From JAWLCA01 sp041687395 (GTDB taxonomy: Bacteria; Pseudomonadota; Alphaproteobacteria; Rhodobacterales; Rhodobacteraceae), in assembly GCA_041687395.1 (NCBI GenBank), contig JAWLCA010000024.1:1-64000 (forward strand): a DNA stretch of 64,000 bases, written 5' to 3'. Positions 8,077-17,014 of the stretch are shown here, in pieces. Each line of letters opens with the position of its first letter. Position 1 is the stretch's first letter. The notes below the pieces were generated by a model that saw only the letters and a list, made by a program, of their open reading frames with translations, ran no database searches and was not told the DNA's origin. Position numbers and translations under genes: made by a program.

Positions 8077-9174
8077 TCAGGGTGTAACGAGCGAGTCCCT
8101 GAGTGCATCACGGTTCAGCGTGACACCGAAGCCGGGCGCGTCGGGTATGCGCAGCCGGCCGTCCTCGATCTCGGGGACCTCAAGGAACAGCTGCCGTTCG
8201 ACCTGTTCCACGCCGAGATGACACTCGGCAAGCGTTCCGTTCCGGAAGCCTGCGACGTGATGCAGGCAGAAAATCCCCCCGCCGCCAGCGTCCGAAAGCG
8301 GGCGGTTGTAGATCTGAGCGAGGTAGGCGACGCGTCGTGTTTCGGTCATGCCACCATTGTACAAGCTGTTGGGCATGAAGATATCGATGGCGTCATGTTC
8401 AAGGAAGGCCCGGAAGCGGTCGGAATGGCCATCCATTTGACCTGCCGAGAGAGGAATCGCAGTTCGACGGCGCAAGAGCGCCATGTCTCGTGGATCGTTT
8501 CGCTGCACCGGATCCTCGAACCACGCGATGTCACAATCCTCCAGCATCTTCACCAGGCGCGTCGCCTGATCCAGCGTCAGGCTTTCATTCGCATCGATGG
8601 AAAGTGTGGTGTCCGGGCCAAGTGCGTCACGGACATGGCGAACACGAACTGCGTCCTCGCGGATGCCGCCCTTGGCCACGCCGACCAACATCTTGAAGCG
8701 TCGGTGCCCCTGTTTCTTCAGGTCGCTTGCGACTTCCACAAGCTGATCCCGGTCAAAGGCCCCGAACCCGAATGTCACATAGGCCTCGGCATGATCCTTG
8801 TGACCCCCGAGGAGCTGAGCGACCGTGCGTCCGGCGGCCTTTCCCAAGATGTCCCAAAGCGCCAGATCGATGCAGGACAATGCCGAAAGATTGATTCCGA
8901 TCGTCTGGCCGCGCTCCGAAACCAGCTTGTGCAGCTGTGCATGGATCGCCTCCAAATCGCGCGGATCGCGTCCGATCACGGCCGGCCCGAGATGATTGTT
9001 GACTGCTGCAGCTATGCCATGTGGCAGAAAGCGCGCTGCCATACCGATCCCGGTGTGGCCCTCGTCCGTCTCCACCTCGCAGACCACCCGTAAAGAATCG
9101 CCCGCGGGCTTGCCCACCAGTGGAAGCTTCGCCTCAAAAGCATGCACGCTCGCACGGACTGCCGTAATCTTCAT
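8077..9174 (-). CDS. mandelate racemase/muconate lactonizing enzyme-family protein
   Basis: 365 residues of the enolase superfamily, with N-terminal capping domain and C-terminal barrel. Metal ligands 1 and 2 are in SIDANES (Asp about 194) and WFEDP (Glu about 219). The third position reads SAGQMDG near 245, with Gln or Asp instead of the common Glu. The usual KxK is FKML, so the second Lys is missing. A late SDAGGGG...LHH segment replaces the common 'PH' motif. It therefore belongs to a divergent subgroup and its reaction (dehydration, racemisation or other) cannot be assigned. It lies between the TRAP genes and an aminotransferase, probably in one operon. Confidence 0.85.
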   Translation of the reverse strand: MKITAVRASVHAFEAKLPLVGKPAGDSLRVVCEVETDEGHTGIGMAARFLPHGIAAAVNNHLGPAVIGRDPRDLEAIHAQLHKLVSERGQTIGINLSALSCIDLALWDILGKAAGRTVAQLLGGHKDHAEAYVTFGFGAFDRDQLVEVASDLKKQGHRRFKMLVGVAKGGIREDAVRVRHVRDALGPDTTLSIDANESLTLDQATRLVKMLEDCDIAWFEDPVQRNDPRDMALLRRRTAIPLSAGQMDGHSDRFRAFLEHDAIDIFMPNSLYNGGMTETRRVAYLAQIYNRPLSDAGGGGIFCLHHVAGFRNGTLAECHLGVEQVERQLFLEVPEIEDGRLRIPDAPGFGVTLNRDALRDSLVTP

Positions 9175-9236
9175 TCACCCCCCCTTTTCGGCCCAAGCCG
9201 CACACTCTGCGGCGTTGGACGACGTTCGCTACATTC

Positions 9237-10421
9237 CTATTCTGCCACCGCTTTTGGGGCAGCGTTTCCGTTGAGCCACTGCATCGCCGCCTCAACCCCC
9301 CCCGGCCTGTGAGGAATGCCACAGACGGCCAGCCCCATCTCGACACCCGAGAGGGTCCCCGTGACCGACAGGTCGCTGAAATCGCCCAGATGTCCGATGC
9401 GGAAGACCTTGTCCGCCAGCGGACCGAGACCATTCCCAAGCGACATGTTCGACCTCTTGAGGATCTCTGCGCGAAGGTGATCGGCGGAATGTCCCTCGGG
9501 TAGCCGGACAGCCGTCAGAGAGCCGGAATATTCAGTCTCATTGCGGCACTGGATTTCCAAACCCCAGTGGCGCACGGCGCGACGTGTGGCTTCTGCAGCG
9601 CGCTGATGCCGGGCGAAGACGTTGTCCAATCCTTCGTCTTCAATCATGCGAAGAGCCACCTTCAGGGCTTGCAGCATGTTCGTCGCGGGTGTGTAGGGGA
9701 AATAGCCGGTCTTGTTCGCCGCGATCATCTCTTCCCAGTCCCAGAATGACCGCGGCAAAGTCGCATTTCTTGAAGCAGCGCGCGCCTTTTCCGACACTGC
9801 GTTGAAAGATAGCCCAGGCGGCAACATCAGCCCCTTCTGGGAACCGCCGACCGTCACATCCACGCCCCAGTCGTCATGCCGGTAGTCGATCGAGCCCAAT
9901 GAGGAAATCGTATCGACCAGCAGCAGCGCGCCGTGACCGGTCCGGTCAAGCGCACCCCGAATGGCAGCGATGTCGGATGCCACTCCGGTCGATGTTTCAT
10001 TGTGGACGACGCATACGGCCTTGATCTCGCGGCCTCGATCCTCGGCGAGGCGCGTCTCGATACTTGCCGCTTCGACACCGCTGCGCCAATCCCCCTCGAT
10101 GATCTCTGTCCGAAGGCCGAGCTTGCCTGCCAGTTTGCTCCACAAGGTTGCGAACCATCCCGTCTGGTACATCAGCACCTTGTCGCCCGGGGATAGCGTG
10201 TTGACCAACGCCGCTTCCCAGGCACCGGTACCCGATGCCGGATAGATCACGACGGGTTGCTCGGTCTTGAAGACGCGGCGGATCCCGGAAAGGACCTCGC
10301 GTCCCAGCACTCCGAACTCAGGGCCGCGATGATCGATCGTCGGGATGGAAATTGCGGCGAGCACGGGCAGCGGCGTGTTGGTTGGGCCGGGGATCTGAAG
10401 GAAATGACGGCCGGTGTGCAT
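9237..10421 (-). CDS. class V aminotransferase, serine/aspartate-glyoxylate type
   Basis: 394 residues of the alanine/serine-glyoxylate aminotransferase family. Key blocks are FLQIPGPTN at the start, YPASGTGAWEAAL, VHNETSTGV, LLVDTISSLGS and VGGSQKGLMLPPG, which holds the PLP-binding Lys. The C-terminal FRIGHLGDFSDL is typical of glyoxylate-using members, including serine-glyoxylate aminotransferase and BhcA. ATG 10421 is chosen because the family starts just before PGPTN and a GGGAGAAG site precedes it. It heads the minus-strand operon, divergent from a 2-hydroxyacid dehydrogenase, which suggests removal of glyoxylate by transamination. Confidence 0.88.
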   Translation of the reverse strand: MHTGRHFLQIPGPTNTPLPVLAAISIPTIDHRGPEFGVLGREVLSGIRRVFKTEQPVVIYPASGTGAWEAALVNTLSPGDKVLMYQTGWFATLWSKLAGKLGLRTEIIEGDWRSGVEAASIETRLAEDRGREIKAVCVVHNETSTGVASDIAAIRGALDRTGHGALLLVDTISSLGSIDYRHDDWGVDVTVGGSQKGLMLPPGLSFNAVSEKARAASRNATLPRSFWDWEEMIAANKTGYFPYTPATNMLQALKVALRMIEDEGLDNVFARHQRAAEATRRAVRHWGLEIQCRNETEYSGSLTAVRLPEGHSADHLRAEILKRSNMSLGNGLGPLADKVFRIGHLGDFSDLSVTGTLSGVEMGLAVCGIPHRPGGVEAAMQWLNGNAAPKAVAE

Positions 10422-10481
10422 CGTTGCTTCTCCCGTATGCCGCGCCTTTCGATAGGCGCCTACTCTCACGAAATGGAATGT

Positions 10482-10496
10482 TGCATACTGTATTCA
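10482..10496. promoter_or_regulatory. candidate GntR operator in a divergent promoter
   Basis: TGCATAC-T-GTATTCA is a near-perfect inverted repeat (7-bp arms, one mismatch, one central base) midway between the divergent starts at 10421 and 10564. Regulators of the GntR/FCD type often bind GTAT/ATAC palindromes. The regulator encoded at 13518 is the local candidate. Confidence 0.55.
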
Positions 10497-10563
10497 GTTC
10501 TGACAAGTCTTTTGTGATGGAGCCCTGAGCCGGGCCTTTGCATGAGTTTCCAGGAGCGTCTTG

Positions 10564-13494
10564 ATGACCGGAGAAACGATGAGAAGACGCCCTGAGGCGG
10601 ATCAGCGCGCCCTTGTCAGGCAGCTTGCTCGGTCGTTACAGGGAGAGGTGCATGCTGACATCTTCACGCGTGGGCGCTACGCGACCGATGCCTCAATCTA
10701 CCAGATTATGCCTCAAGCGGTGGTATGTCCGAAGGATGAGGAGGATGTATCCGCGGCATTGAGCATCGCGGCGGAAAATAGCGTGCCGGTGATCGCCCGG
10801 GGCGGCGGGACATCTCAGAACGGACAGCCGATCGGAGACGGGCTCGTCCTCGATTTCAGCCGGCACTTCAACGAAATCATCCGCGTGGACACCGAGGCCC
10901 TGATAGCCGAAGTCAGGCCCGGGCTGGTGCTCGAACAGCTGAACTCCAGACTTCGGAAGATGGGGCTTTTCTTTCCTGTCGAGCCGTCAACAGCAAGCCG
11001 CTGCACCATCGGCGGGATGACCGGCAACAACTCCTGTGGTGCAAGGTCGCTGGCCTATGGCAAGATGGTAGATAGCGTTGCCGCGATCGACGCGCTGCTG
11101 CACAACGGCGAGTCTATCCGCTTCGGCAGGCGGATCGAAGGCACTTCGGCCGGGGTTCTCTCCGCACAGATGATCGCTCTCGCCGAGGCGGAGCGAGGCG
11201 AGATCGAGGTGATGTTTCCCAAGGTGCAGCGCAGGGTCGGAGGCTATAACCTCGACAGCCTGCTTCTACCGGAACCCAATCCCGCGCACCTGCTGGTGGG
11301 GTCCGAGGGTACGCTGGCGTTGTCCACGCGCATTACGCTGAAGCTTGCCCAATTGCCGGATCATCGCGTCATGGGTGTGTGCCACTTCCCCTCGTTCCGG
11401 GCAGCGATGGAAACCACGCGCCATCTGGTTGAATTGGGGCCAACGGCGGTCGAACTGGTCGACAACAACGTTTTGCGGCTTGGCGCGGATATACCAATCT
11501 TCCGTCAGACATTGGCACAGATCACGCGTGGCCAGCCCGATTGCCTGCTGCTGGTGGAGTTCGCCGGGGAACACCGCGACGACCTGCTCGCCGACCTGCG
11601 GCGGCTCGACGCTTGCATGGCCGACTACGGATTCGCCGCCTCGGTGGTCGATGTCACCGATCCCGCCGGGCAGCGACAGGTGTGGGAAGTGCGCGAGGCT
11701 TGCCTTAACATCATGATGTCCTCTCGCGGCGACGCGAAGCCGATCAGCTTCATCGAGGATTGCGCCGTTCCGCTGGAGCATCTGGCCGACTACACCGACG
11801 CTATCACCGCACTGTTCGACCGCCATGGTACCCGCGGCACATGGTATGCGCATGCCTCGGTGGGGTGTCTTCACGTTCGCCCGATCCTGAACATGAAGGA
11901 CGCAGGCGGGCTGCGGGCGATGCGCGCGATCGCCGAGGAAGCCTGCGACCTTGTCAAGCGCTTCAAGGGCTCGCATTCCGGCGAACACGGTGACGGGATT
12001 TCGCGGTCGGAGTTCCATGAGCGGATGTTCGGCTCTCGTATGACGCGAGCATTCGAGCAGGTGAAGGACGCGTTCGATCCGGAGAACCGCCTCAACCCCG
12101 GCAAGATCGTGCGTCCCTATCGCATGGACGATCCCGCTCTTATGCGCTTCCCACCCGGCTACCGCGCTACAGAGCCGGCGCGCTCGGCGCTCGACTGGTC
12201 CGACTGGGGCGGTCTCGGTGGTGCGGTCGAGATGTGCAACAACAACGGCACCTGCCGGAAGCTCGCCGGTGGGGCGATGTGCCCCAGCTATCGGGTGACG
12301 AAGGACGAAAAGCACCTGACGCGCGGTCGCGCAAATACCCTGCGGCTTGCCCTATCCGGACAGTTGGGCGAGGGCGCCCTAACCTCTGCCGAGATGAAGG
12401 AGAGCATGGCGCTGTGCGTTGGCTGCAAGGCTTGCAGTCGCGAATGCCCGACTGGCGTCGACATGGCCAAGATGAAGGTTGAGGTCCTGCATCACTACCA
12501 TTCAAGACACGGCACGCCGCTCCGAGAGCGGCTGGTGGGCCACCTGCCTCGCTACGCGCCCTTCGCGTCACGGTTGCGATGGCTCGCCAACCTGCGGGAC
12601 AGCGTTCCCGGATTGGCGACGCTATCGGAGCGGCTGATCGGATTGTCCGCGAAACGACGCTTGCCCGTGTGGCAGCAGCCATGGCGTGATCAAGGAGAGG
12701 GTGCAACGGAAACTGACATTGTTGGGGATGGGCGCGATCTTGTGCTCTTCGCAGATACCTTCAACCGGTACTTCGAACCCGAAAACCTGCGCGCGGCAAC
12801 AAGGGTTCTATCGGCGGCCGGCTATCGGTTGCACCATGCGCTGTCCGGGTCCGAAGCGCGGCCCTTGTGTTGCGGACGTACCTATCTTGCCACGGGCGAT
12901 GTGGATCGTGCCCGTGCCGAAGCGGAACGCACCACGAGAGCGCTCCTCCCCCTCGTCAACAGGGGCGCTCGCGTTGTCGGGCTTGAGCCATCTTGCCTGC
13001 TTACCCTGCGCGACGAATACCGCGCGCTGTTGCCGAAGGACAAGGCGTCAACGCTTGGTGCAGCTGCAAAGCTGATTGAAGAGGTTCTGGCAGAGGACCT
13101 GGAGGCCGGGCGTATCACGCTGCCGCTACGCGAGATGACCGGCCGCGTCGCGCATTTGCATGGACATTGTCACCAGAAAGCCCTTGGCGTGATGGGGCCT
13201 GTCGAAATCCTCCTTTCGCGGGTTCCAGGGCTGGACGTGCGCGTGATCGAATCGAGTTGCTGCGGCATGGCCGGGGCTTTCGGTCATCAGGCCGAAACCC
13301 TGGATGTCTCCTTGGCGATGGCCGAGCTCTCACTGCTCCCGGCTGTGCGCTCCGCGGGCGCCGATGACCTGATCGTTGCGGACGGAACAAGCTGTCGCAC
13401 TCAGATCCGCGACGGGGCAGCGCGTTCCGCGCTCCATGTCGTCCGGGTACTCGACCTTGCGCTTGACGTGGACAGTGTCCCGCACGGCGTTTAA
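10564..13494 (+). CDS. FAD-linked and Fe-S 2-hydroxyacid dehydrogenase (D-lactate/glycolate type)
   Basis: 976 residues. The N-terminal half is a PCMH-type FAD-binding domain (RGGGTSQNGQ near residue 80, GGMTGNNSCGARS near 155) followed by an FAD-oxidase C domain with a late HSGEHGDG. A Cys-rich segment follows (CNNNGTC near 558, CPSYR near 572, and CVGCKACSRECP at about 618-630, a 4Fe-4S site). The C-terminal third is a heterodisulfide-reductase-like part with EPSCLL, HCHQKA and SSCCGMAGAFG. This fits the Dld-II/YdiJ type, which oxidises a D-2-hydroxyacid and passes electrons to the membrane chain. Glycolate-type or D-lactate-type substrates are possible. A TTG lies directly before ATG 10564. 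Confidence 0.9.
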   Translation: MTGETMRRRPEADQRALVRQLARSLQGEVHADIFTRGRYATDASIYQIMPQAVVCPKDEEDVSAALSIAAENSVPVIARGGGTSQNGQPIGDGLVLDFSRHFNEIIRVDTEALIAEVRPGLVLEQLNSRLRKMGLFFPVEPSTASRCTIGGMTGNNSCGARSLAYGKMVDSVAAIDALLHNGESIRFGRRIEGTSAGVLSAQMIALAEAERGEIEVMFPKVQRRVGGYNLDSLLLPEPNPAHLLVGSEGTLALSTRITLKLAQLPDHRVMGVCHFPSFRAAMETTRHLVELGPTAVELVDNNVLRLGADIPIFRQTLAQITRGQPDCLLLVEFAGEHRDDLLADLRRLDACMADYGFAASVVDVTDPAGQRQVWEVREACLNIMMSSRGDAKPISFIEDCAVPLEHLADYTDAITALFDRHGTRGTWYAHASVGCLHVRPILNMKDAGGLRAMRAIAEEACDLVKRFKGSHSGEHGDGISRSEFHERMFGSRMTRAFEQVKDAFDPENRLNPGKIVRPYRMDDPALMRFPPGYRATEPARSALDWSDWGGLGGAVEMCNNNGTCRKLAGGAMCPSYRVTKDEKHLTRGRANTLRLALSGQLGEGALTSAEMKESMALCVGCKACSRECPTGVDMAKMKVEVLHHYHSRHGTPLRERLVGHLPRYAPFASRLRWLANLRDSVPGLATLSERLIGLSAKRRLPVWQQPWRDQGEGATETDIVGDGRDLVLFADTFNRYFEPENLRAATRVLSAAGYRLHHALSGSEARPLCCGRTYLATGDVDRARAEAERTTRALLPLVNRGARVVGLEPSCLLTLRDEYRALLPKDKASTLGAAAKLIEEVLAEDLEAGRITLPLREMTGRVAHLHGHCHQKALGVMGPVEILLSRVPGLDVRVIESSCCGMAGAFGHQAETLDVSLAMAELSLLPAVRSAGADDLIVADGTSCRTQIRDGAARSALHVVRVLDLALDVDSVPHGV

Positions 13495-13517
13495 GTTCTG
13501 GCAAAGGAGAGTGCGAC

Positions 13518-14243
13518 ATGAATGTTCACGGCAAATCCGACCATTCCGAATTGATCGGTCGGAACTACCTGCATGACGAGGTCGCCCAACGCCTTCGCGC
13601 CCTGATCCAGTCGGGCGAGATGAAGCCGCGCGAGCGGTTGAATGAAACGGCGCTGGCCAAGCGTTTCGGGATCTCCCGGACGCCCCTGCGTGAGGCGATC
13701 AAAATACTGTCGGCCGAAGGTCTGCTGGACATCCTGCCCAACCGTGGCGCCCAGGTCGCGAGCATCTCGCTGGCTGAAATCGAGGAAGTTGCGGAAGTGA
13801 TCGCCGGTCTGGAAGCAACGGCGGGAGAACTGCTTTGCCGACACATCAATGATGCGGAGTTCGCGGAGATTGAGGCCCTTCACCAGCAGATGTGCGAGGC
13901 TTATCGCCTCGGGGATGCGCCGGCCTATTTCGCTCTGAATCAGCAGATTCACGAGGCTATGATGGCTGCAGCCGGGAATGAAACCTTGCAGGGGATTTAT
14001 GCGAACCTGTCCAGCCGCATCCAACGGGCCCGCTTCACAGCACACAAGACGCCAGAGCAATGGGCCAAGGCGATGGACGACCACGAGAAGATGCTTGACC
14101 TGATCCGGGCCCGCGACGGGGAGGAACTCGGCAAGCTGCTGCGGGACCACGTCCGCAGCAAGAAAGAGGTAATCTCCGCAACCTTCGGCGAGCGCGACGA
14201 TCCCGAACCTTTAGGCGGCGCCCCTGAGGCTGACCGGTCCTGA
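13518..14243 (+). CDS. GntR-family regulator, FCD subfamily
   Basis: 241 residues. The N-terminal winged helix (residues 15-75) has ERLNETALAKRFGISRTPLR, followed by an all-helical FCD ligand domain with the metal-binding His pattern (QQIHEAM and later residues). It starts 24 bp after the dehydrogenase gene behind an AAAGGAGA site, so the two are co-transcribed. It probably senses the acid degraded by this locus and controls the divergent promoter at 10.42-10.56 kb. Confidence 0.9.
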   Translation: MNVHGKSDHSELIGRNYLHDEVAQRLRALIQSGEMKPRERLNETALAKRFGISRTPLREAIKILSAEGLLDILPNRGAQVASISLAEIEEVAEVIAGLEATAGELLCRHINDAEFAEIEALHQQMCEAYRLGDAPAYFALNQQIHEAMMAAAGNETLQGIYANLSSRIQRARFTAHKTPEQWAKAMDDHEKMLDLIRARDGEELGKLLRDHVRSKKEVISATFGERDDPEPLGGAPEADRS

Positions 14244-14383
14244 CCTGTCGATCCGCGGCTTCGAAGGCGCAGCCGCTCGGAAACTCGCTGACTTCACCGG
14301 TTCATCTCCTGCGGGTATCCGGTCGGCGCGTGCATGTGCGGTGGTGGGGGTGGACCGCCAATTTCCCGGAGCCATCCACTTCA

Positions 14384-15025
14384 TCAGTGGCTTAACCACT
14401 GGCAACTCCGCCGGTAGCCATAGGTGGGGCGCGCCGACACGAGCGCTGTGATCAACGGCACCACCGCCGCGTCTTGCGCCTTTTGATAGCGCCGACGCGG
14501 CTTCGCCCTGCCCTTCAGCCGGTCAATCAGGTTTGAACGGGCAACGTCCAGGGTTTCCGCCACCGCCTTCACTGGAACTCGTCCTTCAGCGGCGACCGCG
14601 CGAGCAAGGTCGGCTTTTTTTGACCGTGACTTGTCGAACGCCTCGCGCAGGATCTCGGCCTCCAGCGTCTTGCGGCCGAGCTGGCGTTCGAGTTCACGGA
14701 TGCGGTCCTCCATTTGGCGGACGACCTTGTTGCTGGTGACGGCATCATCCTCGGACACGGCGACACTCCCCCCTTCGAGCATGAGCCGCCGCCAACGATA
14801 CAGCAGGTTCGGCGCAATGCCATTGCGGCGCGCAACGACCGAAATGCTCGCCCGGTCCTCCACATCTGGTCTGCGAGCAAGGACGGGCAGGCAAGGACGG
14901 TCTGGCCCGTCGACCGCGAACCGGCAGGCCCTGTGGTGAAGAGATTGCTCGCCGACGACGACGCTTACCAGGGCAGATAGCGCATGGATTTGCCGCAAGG
15001 CAGGAATTGAGTCTGCGGGATGCAC
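14384..15025 (-). pseudogene. IS3-family OrfA/OrfB remnant
   Basis: The central part reads SVVARRNGIAPNLLYRWRRL and then a coiled region RIRELERQLGRKTLEAEILR, the IS3 OrfA helix-turn-helix and leucine zipper. It is followed by VKAVAETLDVARSNLIDRLK and ARPTYGYRR, the start of OrfB. Sequence before the helix-turn-helix and after the zipper is in different frames, and the integrase core is missing. It is the 5' half of an IS3 element on the minus strand. No intact IS3 end was found. Confidence 0.75.
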
Positions 15026-15043
15026 TCGCCCACTATCGCTCTG

Positions 15044-16525
15044 TCACGATGTTCTGTGCCGCCCCCTGAACTTGGCAACCAGTGGCCAGACAAGAGCGGC
15101 CGCTGCAATGAGGATCAACAGAAGGCTCAGCGGACGCTCGAAGAAGATGCCATGCGAGCCCTGCGACATGATGAGTGATCGCGCATAGTTGGCCTCGACG
15201 ATCATCCCCAGCACCATCGCGAGAACCAAGGGGGCCATCGGAAATCTCAGCTTCTTCAGGAAGTAACCGGCCACCCCGAACGCCAAGGCCAACCAGACAT
15301 CGAACATCAGGTTTCTAAGCGCATAGGTTCCGACCAAGGAGAGAAGAATGATGCCGATCGCGATATAGTTGTTTGGCAAAGTCAGGATCCGACGCCAGAG
15401 AGGCATGGCGGCGATAGCGAGAACGAAAAGCGTCGGAAAGGCGACCAGCATTCCGACGAAAAGACCGTAAACAACGTCTGGATTCTCGACAAACAGCTTT
15501 GGCCCAGGTTGCAGGCCGTGAATGATGAGAGCCCCCACCAGAACGGCGGTCGTTGGGCTGCCCGGCAGCCCCAGTGTAAGCAGGGGCATCAGCGAACCAC
15601 CCACGGAGGCACTGTTGGCAGCCTCAGGAGCGGCGACACCCCGGATCTGACCCTTCCCGAACGTTTCGGGTTCACGCGACCAACGCCGCTCCTGATCATA
15701 TGCCAGCCACCCTGCGATCTGCGCCCCTGCACCTGGGATGGCACCTACGACCGTCCCAATGACGGAGCTCCGGAGAAATGTCGGCAGCATCGCGACCGCC
15801 TGGCGAAACCCGAGCTTCCCTCCAGAGAGATCGCCTCCGGTGTCCTCGACCGAGGCGGATCGTTCGGCAAGCGTAAAAGCTTCAGCCAAAGCGAAAACTC
15901 CGATCAGGACAACGAGAAATGGTATTCCTTCGTAGAGTTCGAAATATCCGCCCGTGAAACGCGCGCTGCCCATGATCGGATCAACGCCCACAACAGCGAT
16001 CAAGAGGCCAATGAGGCCCGCGGCCAGCCCCTTCAAGACGCTGTCTGCACTGAGGCTGGCAATCAGCGTCAAGCCGAAGAGACCCAGCGCGAAGTACTCA
16101 GGCGGCCCGAACCGCAGAACGAACGCAACGAGAGGTTGGGAGAAGATGATGAGGGACAAAGCCCCCACGACGCCACCTATCGTTGACGCCGTGATTGACG
16201 TCTGCAAGGCGAGGGCACCCCGCCCCTGCTGGTTCATCGGATATCCATCAACGACGGTTGCGGTTGCTGCCGCTGTCCCCGGTGTCCCGATCAGGATCGC
16301 CGAAATCGATCCCCCGTATTCGGCTGCGATGTAGAGCGACACAAGCAGGTTGAAGCTTACGGAGGGTGGAAGACCGAAGGTGGCCGGGATCAGGAGAGCG
16401 ACCCCCAGCGATGGCCCCAGTCCCGGAAGCGCTCCGACGACTATACCGATCGCCGTCCCGATGACGATTGCCAGAAGACCCTGAACAGTAAAGACCGTTT
16501 CAATCCCGATGAGGAGTTCCTGCAT
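15044..16525 (-). CDS. tripartite tricarboxylate transporter large permease (TctA family)
   Basis: 493 residues and about 10-12 membrane segments. The family signatures are visible: VGALPGLGPSLGVALLIPAT near the start, LIGTPGTAAATATVVDGYPM, GAIPGAGAQIAGWLAYDQ, and ANSASVGGSLMPLLTLGLPG in the second half. It forms the membrane channel for a carboxylate delivered by the binding protein encoded at 17015-17971. It is the last gene of the GntR/dehydratase/TTT operon. Confidence 0.93.
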   Translation of the reverse strand: MQELLIGIETVFTVQGLLAIVIGTAIGIVVGALPGLGPSLGVALLIPATFGLPPSVSFNLLVSLYIAAEYGGSISAILIGTPGTAAATATVVDGYPMNQQGRGALALQTSITASTIGGVVGALSLIIFSQPLVAFVLRFGPPEYFALGLFGLTLIASLSADSVLKGLAAGLIGLLIAVVGVDPIMGSARFTGGYFELYEGIPFLVVLIGVFALAEAFTLAERSASVEDTGGDLSGGKLGFRQAVAMLPTFLRSSVIGTVVGAIPGAGAQIAGWLAYDQERRWSREPETFGKGQIRGVAAPEAANSASVGGSLMPLLTLGLPGSPTTAVLVGALIIHGLQPGPKLFVENPDVVYGLFVGMLVAFPTLFVLAIAAMPLWRRILTLPNNYIAIGIILLSLVGTYALRNLMFDVWLALAFGVAGYFLKKLRFPMAPLVLAMVLGMIVEANYARSLIMSQGSHGIFFERPLSLLLILIAAAALVWPLVAKFRGRHRTS

Positions 16526-16544
16526 GAGTGACCTGCTTGAGCGA

Positions 16545-16970
16545 TCAGGGGAAAGGAATGTTCAGGAGAACCCCGAACAGGCCGTAGACAGATAGAGGCA
16601 GAACGGCGGCACAAGCGACTGACCCGCCCCACCCGCCGCCCATAAGTCGCGCAGCAATCAAGGTCGCCGGCACGAAGAGCATCAGAAATCCAACCATGCT
16701 CCAGAGGTAAATGCACACAGCCGTTCCGACGGCCAACGCAAGAGCGCGCGGCGTTCCCTCAAGCGACAGTCCGATGCTCGGTCGCGCCACGAGGGAGGTC
16801 GCCAGTATCCCAAGCGACACCGCGATAAGGAGCGCGGCATAGATAATGGGAAGCTTGCCGGGGCCCGGCGCGCCGAGTGTTCGCGACCTCGGAAAGTCCC
16901 AGGCTTCAGTGATGATGAAGACGCCGACCACTACCAAAATGAGGGCGACAACGATACTCGCGTAGCGCAT
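16545..16970 (-). CDS. tripartite tricarboxylate transporter small permease (TctB family)
   Basis: 141 residues with four hydrophobic segments, including an N-terminal VVALILVVVGVFIITEAW helix, and the RTLGAPGPGKLPIIYAALLI loop common in TctB. ATG 16970 is chosen over a TTG at 17018 overlapping the upstream stop. The chosen start lies within a 10-bp inverted repeat, so translation may be coupled to unfolding of that hairpin. Confidence 0.85.
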   Translation of the reverse strand: MRYASIVVALILVVVGVFIITEAWDFPRSRTLGAPGPGKLPIIYAALLIAVSLGILATSLVARPSIGLSLEGTPRALALAVGTAVCIYLWSMVGFLMLFVPATLIAARLMGGGWGGSVACAAVLPLSVYGLFGVLLNIPFP

Positions 16971-16994
16971 GAGGGCCGACGCGCGGCCCTCATG
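16968..16994. promoter_or_regulatory. hairpin covering the TctB start codon
   Basis: CATGAGGGCC (16968-16977) and GGCCCTCATG (16985-16994) are perfect inverted repeats around a 7-nt loop. On the minus-strand mRNA the second arm includes the ATG of the TctB gene and the first precedes it. The stem would hide the start codon and the nearby GAGGG ribosome-binding site. Confidence 0.8.
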
Positions 16995-17014
16995 CTCATG
17001 TGAACCTCCCGGTA

